The position numbers and the translations under genes are program-made. Positions 12,904 through 15,160 of a stretch of 15,160 bases of DNA are shown in pieces. The notes below the pieces were generated by a model. That model was given only the letters and a program-made list of their open reading frames with translations, had not been told where the DNA came from and ran no database searches. The stretch is from an uncultured Lachnospiraceae bacterium (lineage in GTDB: Bacteria > Bacillota > Clostridia > Lachnospirales > Lachnospiraceae). The stretch lies in assembly GCA_945827765.1 (NCBI GenBank), contig CALZPS010000008.1, positions 1 through 15,160 on the forward strand, read 5' to 3'. Each line of letters begins with the position of its first letter. The stretch's first letter is position 1.

Positions 12904-15123
12904 ATGGGAAAGAAAGCAAAGAAACAGCCATCCATGGTAAGTAAAATCGTGAAGACCGTAATCTCGGTCATTTTGATCGTGGTCATGGTGGCAGCAATCG
13001 TAGCGGCCAATTCACTGTTGACTGATAACAACCGTATGGTCAACAACTTTGTGAATGCCAACGATTCGCAGCTGGACAACTCAAAGGCGCAGACAGACGG
13101 TCTGGATTTAGAGTACAACAAGTCGGACTATTCGAAAGAGGATATCACAGCGGCGGAAGATGATTTGAGTAATCGGATTGCGGCGGAAGGATTGGTACTT
13201 CTTAAAAACGAGAATGGTGTGCTCCCGATGGCAAAGGATATGGTCATCAGTCTGTTCAGCCGGAACTCGGCAACCGTGACCGCGGGCGGAGGTCTCCTGG
13301 GCGGCGGCGTAGATTTGAAGACGACATTCGAGAATGCGGGAATGACAGTCAATGAGACGTTGTGGAAATTTTACAGCGAAGGGGATGGCTCTTCATACGG
13401 ACTCGGTTCCGGCTCCGTGAATTTTGGAGATGATGAAGATTTTGCCATCAATGAATGTCCTCTGGATGTTCTTCAGAAAGAGCCTTCTGTATTGGAGAGC
13501 GTGAAGGGAACAATGCCTGTTTATGTGATGAAACGTGTGGCAGGCGAGGGACGTGATATGCCCCGTTCAATGTACAATCACACGGACATCGCCGAGGATA
13601 AGACGAAGAGCTATCTGGAGCCGGATTCCGTGGAATTGCAAATTTTACAGTATTTAAATGACAATTTTGATAATGTAGTACTGGTGGTCAATTCCAATGC
13701 GGCGATTGAGTTAGACTGGGTAGAGAATTTCCCAAGCATTCAATCTATTATTCTGGCACCGGATGGTCTTCAGGCGCTTCCGGCTGTACTGACCGGAGAA
13801 ATCAATCCGTCCGGACGTACGGTAGATACATTTGCAAGTGACGTGCTGGCATCACCGGCATCACAAAACTTCGGTGATTATGCATATTATAACGAAGACG
13901 GAACTGCTACCAAATACAATTATGTAAGCTATGCAGAGGGCATTTATGTGGGCTACAAATACTACGAGACCCGCTACGAAGATGTTGTGCTGGGCCAAGG
14001 CAACGCAGGCGATTATAATTATGCCGAAGAAGTAGTATATCCGTTTGGATATGGTCTTTCCTACACGACATTTGAATGGGGAACACCAAAGGTATCGTGG
14101 AATGATAAGGTGTGCACGGTCAGCGTAGAAGTGACAAATACAGGCAATGTGGCAGGCAAAGATGTCGTGGAAATCTATGCACAGAGCCCATATACGGAGT
14201 ATGACAAGGAAAATGGGATTGAAAAAGCAAGCGTACAGCTTGTGGGCTATGGCAAAACGGCAGAACTTGCACCGGGCGAGAGTGAAACAGTGAATATTAC
14301 CTTTCATGAAGAACAGTTGAAGGCATATGATGCAAACGGTGCAAAGACTTACATTCTGGATGCAGGCGAATACTTTATTACCGCAGCAAAGAATGCCCAT
14401 GACGCCGTAAACAATGTGCTGGCGGCAAAAGGAAAGACAACTGCTGACGGTATGACTGGGACCGGAAATGCAGAGATGGTTGCGTCTTATGTGCCGGATA
14501 TTACAGAGACAGATGTGGAGACATATGCCACAGACAGTTACAGCGGTGTAGAGATTACAAACCGTTTCGATGATGCGAAGGGTGAATTTACATATCTGAC
14601 CAGAAGTGACTGGAGCGGAACCTTCCCGCGGCATGACGGTGAGGCAATGGCAGAAATCAGTACATGGGGAAATGAAATTAATGGTACGGACGCAGACGGC
14701 AATCCGGCATCTTATGTATACGGCAAGACAATCAGTGCGGAGAATCTGGCAAAACTGGATGCCTTTGAGTCCGGCAGCCCGGTAGATCCGGAGTCCTTCG
14801 ATGACAAAATCGTATATGGCAAGAACAATGGACTGACGTTGATTGAGATGCGCGGGCTGGATTTTGACGACCCGCTTTGGGATGATTTGCTTGACCAGTT
14901 GACGGCAGAGGATTATTACAATACTATTGGTCTGTCGGGATATGGTATCGCGTATATTGATTCCGTCAATATGCCATTCTGTATGGATGCAGATACTGCG
15001 GCGGGACTCATTTACGGCGGTACAGGCAAGATGTATCCGAACTCTATGACATTGGCACAGACATGGAATCAGGAACTGGCGCGTGAATACGGAGAGATGA
15101 TTGGAAATGAGGCTGTCTTAGGC
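12904..15123 (+). CDS. Membrane-anchored glycoside hydrolase family 3 with swapped domain order, 3' end missing
   Basis: The 740 residues present are open to the contig end, so the protein is incomplete. After a basic start (MGKKAKK) a single hydrophobic segment at about 15-37 looks like an uncleaved signal anchor, placing the enzyme outside. The GH3 C-terminal alpha/beta domain comes first (from about 90, IAAEGLVLLKNENGVLPM, to YPFGYGLSYTTFEW at about 379-392). The Fn3-like domain follows (about 400-470; VSVEVTNTGNVAGKDVVEIY). After a 190-residue linker, the catalytic barrel begins near 660 (LTAEDYYNTIGLSGYG, then MTLAQTWNQELAREYGEMIG) and is cut off, so the nucleophile Asp is not in the window. 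This order is the reverse of standard GH3 and is known from some rumen and gut Clostridia beta-glucosidases. Substrate is probably a beta-glucoside, but unproven. AGGGG lies 8 nt before the ATG. Confidence 0.85.
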
Positions 15124-15160
15124 CTGTCTCTTATACACATCTCCGAGCCCACGAGACCGT
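15124..15160 (-). other. Nextera sequencing adapter with start of i7 index (artefact)
   Basis: This is the reverse complement of the adapter at the left end, starting CTGTCTCTTATACACATCT. The final CGT equals the first three bases of the complementary index seen at 3-10. Reading through it would give the GH3 protein a false tail. True sequence stops at 15123. Confidence 0.97.

Noticed and set aside
13861..14634. Long minus-strand open frame of 257 codons
   Set aside because: It lies opposite the clearly coding GH3 gene, is rich in Cys, His and Ile as antisense frames often are, and has no ribosome site or recognisable domain.

Overview
The window is one assembled contig, not a slice of a finished genome. 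It opens and closes with Illumina Nextera adapter sequence (1-44 and 15124-15160), so only about 45-15123 is biological, and the first and last genes are cut by the contig ends. The genes look like a gut Clostridia member, most likely Lachnospiraceae: strong AGGAGG-type ribosome sites, sigma-A-like promoters, a DUF4869 gene beside an ATP-binding partner, a LytTR/GHKL two-component pair, and a glycoside hydrolase family 3 enzyme with swapped domain order. No rRNA, tRNA, CRISPR array or intact insertion sequence was seen.

Region 1 (45-2175) holds the tail of an unidentified beta-rich protein, then a pyrimidine salvage pair (uridine phosphorylase and cytidine deaminase, 6 nt apart) behind a recognisable promoter with a direct repeat just upstream. 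A family 6-type DNA deaminated-base glycosylase follows.

Region 2 (2177-7660) is a run of same-strand genes led by a TetR regulator. Its promoter carries a perfect 14-bp palindrome between the -10 box and the ribosome site, which is the layout of an autorepressed operon. Next come a flavin-reductase-like split-barrel protein, an NmrA-like NAD(P)-binding protein, a membrane protein with the C-terminal signature of steroid 5-alpha-reductases (DUF1295), a six-helix membrane protein and two small soluble helical proteins of unknown function. Flavin, NAD(P) and membrane-reductase parts under one regulator suggest a reductive modification of a hydrophobic compound; the substrate is not visible. Several spacers here are rich in inverted repeats, and the one at 5820-5985 has mutually exclusive hairpins.

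Region 3 (7661-9675) is decayed. An intact DUF4869 gene is followed by its ATP-binding partner, which appears to have lost its P-loop segment by internal deletion. A minus-strand coding remnant comes next, then a TetR gene truncated after its DNA-binding half. That TetR is divergent from an intact classical SDR oxidoreductase (9676-10434), which may therefore have lost its repressor. A strong terminator ends this unit at 10530.

Region 4 (10583-15123) has a LytTR response regulator and GHKL histidine kinase pair with overlapping stop and start codons and a good promoter. A membrane-anchored GH3 enzyme follows, in which the GH3 C-terminal domain and Fn3-like domain precede the catalytic barrel; the barrel is cut by the contig end.
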